From positions 496,001-560,000 of the forward strand of contig CAWKLX010000002.1 of NCBI GenBank assembly GCA_963850605.1: a stretch of DNA of 64,000 bases, written 5' to 3'. Positions 63,331-64,000 of this stretch are shown here, in pieces. The position numbers and the translations under genes were made by a program. The notes below the pieces were generated by a model. The model was not told the DNA's origin, did not search any database, and was given only the letters and a program-made list of their open reading frames with translations. Within the stretch, counting starts at the first letter, position 1; the number at the start of each line of letters is the position of its first letter. This DNA comes from BOG-908 sp963850605 (GTDB lineage Bacteria; Pseudomonadota; Alphaproteobacteria; Acetobacterales; Acetobacteraceae).

Positions 63331-63818
63331 TTAAGCCCTGTGCCGCTTTTGTCGGGCGCCTTGTCGCTTTTACCGGTGCTGCCGAAAATGTATTTTCCGA
63401 TCAGCGCCTCCAGATTGACGGAGCCTTGAGTGATGGTGACCTGGCCGCCCGGCTTCAGCATCGTGTCATCGCCGCCCGAGGCGAGTGCGATGTATTTCCC
63501 GCCCAGCAGCCCGTCCGTCGCGATCGTCGCACTGCTGTCCGTGGTCAGCGACACGCCCTGCTGTACACTGAACGTCACGTCGGCCTGGAAATTCTTGGTG
63601 TCGAGCGTGATCGCCTCCACGCTGCCGACCTTGACGCCCGCGACCCTGACATCGGCGCCACTGGACAGGCCGTCGGCATGGTCGAAGGCTGCGTGGAGCT
63701 CGTAGCCCGCCTTGCCGAGGTGCTGGCCGGTATTGGCCACGGCGAACACCAGGAAGCTGCCAGCGACAAGCAGCACGGCCGCCCCCGTCCCGATCTCGAT
63801 GGCACTATGCCTGGCCAT
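63327..63818 (-). CDS. mlaD: outer-membrane lipid asymmetry protein MlaD
   Basis: MCE-domain protein that, with MlaFEB, moves phospholipids between membranes. One N-terminal membrane helix (about residues 7-27) is followed by the MCE core (AFDHADGLSSGADVRVAGVKVG, then ATDGLLGGKYIALASGG). Length 163. Here it is not with mlaFE but behind NDUFA12, an order seen in alphaproteobacteria. HpnM in the hopanoid operon is a MlaC relative and might act in a linked route. Confidence 0.92.
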   Translation of the reverse strand: MARHSAIEIGTGAAVLLVAGSFLVFAVANTGQHLGKAGYELHAAFDHADGLSSGADVRVAGVKVGSVEAITLDTKNFQADVTFSVQQGVSLTTDSSATIATDGLLGGKYIALASGGDDTMLKPGGQVTITQGSVNLEALIGKYIFGSTGKSDKAPDKSGTGLK

Positions 63819-63823
63819 GGCCC

Positions 63824-64000
63824 CTAAGACCCCGGCGTCCAGGATTCGTAGTCGCCGGTGGCCGCCGCGCGGTGGCCACCCTTGTAATCATGGCCGGGTG
63901 GGCGATAGGCGGCCGGCGTTCCTGTCAAATTGGGCAGAGGGGGTTTCTGCCAGGCGTGACGAGGGGATGGAACCAGCGGTGCGTCGGTCGTGTGGCGCAG
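63824..64000 (-). CDS. NADH:ubiquinone oxidoreductase NDUFA12-family subunit, 3' end
   Basis: The last 58 codons match the C-terminus of the complex I accessory subunit NDUFA12 (B17.2): WQKPPLPNLTGTPAAYRPPG and TGDYESWTPG. The gene continues beyond the window. Its stop lies 5 bp before mlaD, consistent with an operon. Confidence 0.87.
   Translation of the reverse strand: MRHTTDAPLVPSPRHAWQKPPLPNLTGTPAAYRPPGHDYKGGHRAAATGDYESWTPGS

Overview
The window is about 64 kb of GC-rich chromosomal DNA from an alphaproteobacterium, most likely Acetobacteraceae (Rhodospirillales). The evidence is gene order (cmk-rpsA-sppA-ihfB-lapA-trpF on one strand, NDUFA12 next to mlaD and DUF2155, accD-trpA-folC), a hopanoid side-chain operon (hpnM-hpnI-hpnJ behind dxs and ispA), and a short TTCTTTTC-type hairpin repeat scattered between genes. 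No plasmid, phage or transposase gene, tRNA, rRNA or CRISPR array was seen.

Layout. 1-4.9 kb: the end of rlmN, a 107-bp dispersed repeat, a sulfotransferase and a secreted prolyl oligopeptidase. 4.9-24 kb, mostly minus strand: a housekeeping superoperon aroA-cmk-rpsA-sppA-ihfB-lapA-trpF ... trpB ... trpA-accD ... folC. It is interrupted three times: by corA between trpF and trpB, by a 6.4-kb block between trpB and trpA (vapBC, a TIGR03118-type propeller protein, an ECF sigma/anti-sigma pair, a divergent DUF1302/DUF1329 pair), and by a small membrane protein between accD and folC. 23.7-30.3 kb: addB (no addA beside it), tsaE, a ferredoxin-NADP reductase, a LolA-like carrier, a Pro/Tyr-rich exported protein and a lytic transglycosylase lipoprotein. 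30.7-36 kb: a TonB receptor, a small lipoprotein and a TPR/2OG-Fe(II) oxygenase, in less GC-rich DNA. 36.1-42.4 kb: oxyR, a truncated higB, truB, rpsO, pnp and a flavin oxidoreductase. 42.7-49.1 kb: the xseB-ispA-dxs-hpnM-hpnI-hpnJ operon, which makes isoprenoid precursors and decorates hopanoids. 49.2-54.1 kb: a surface-glycan group (GT9, GT4, asparagine-synthase-like amidotransferase, acyltransferase). 54.3-59.7 kb: a cNMP-binding/thioredoxin-reductase-like fusion, an ABC exporter, a secreted protein and otsB. 59.8-64 kb: a second copy of the dispersed repeat, two tandem beta-repeat surface proteins, then DUF2155, a small ORF, mlaD and the C-terminus of NDUFA12.

Many genes overlap by 4 bp (ATGA or GTGA), so translational coupling is common.

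Seven genes carry one or more single-base frameshifts that are resolved below: vapC, corA, addB, the TonB receptor (three), the small lipoprotein, truB and oafA. Several lie in short homopolymers or in genes expected to be essential, so base-calling or assembly error is a serious alternative to true decay. These entries should be read as frameshifted in this sequence, not as proven pseudogenes.

The strongest candidates for something new are the TonB receptor/lipoprotein/TPR-oxygenase module, the pair of tandem beta-repeat proteins, the two families of dispersed palindromic repeats that supply stop codons and terminators, and the modular break-up of the trp operon.
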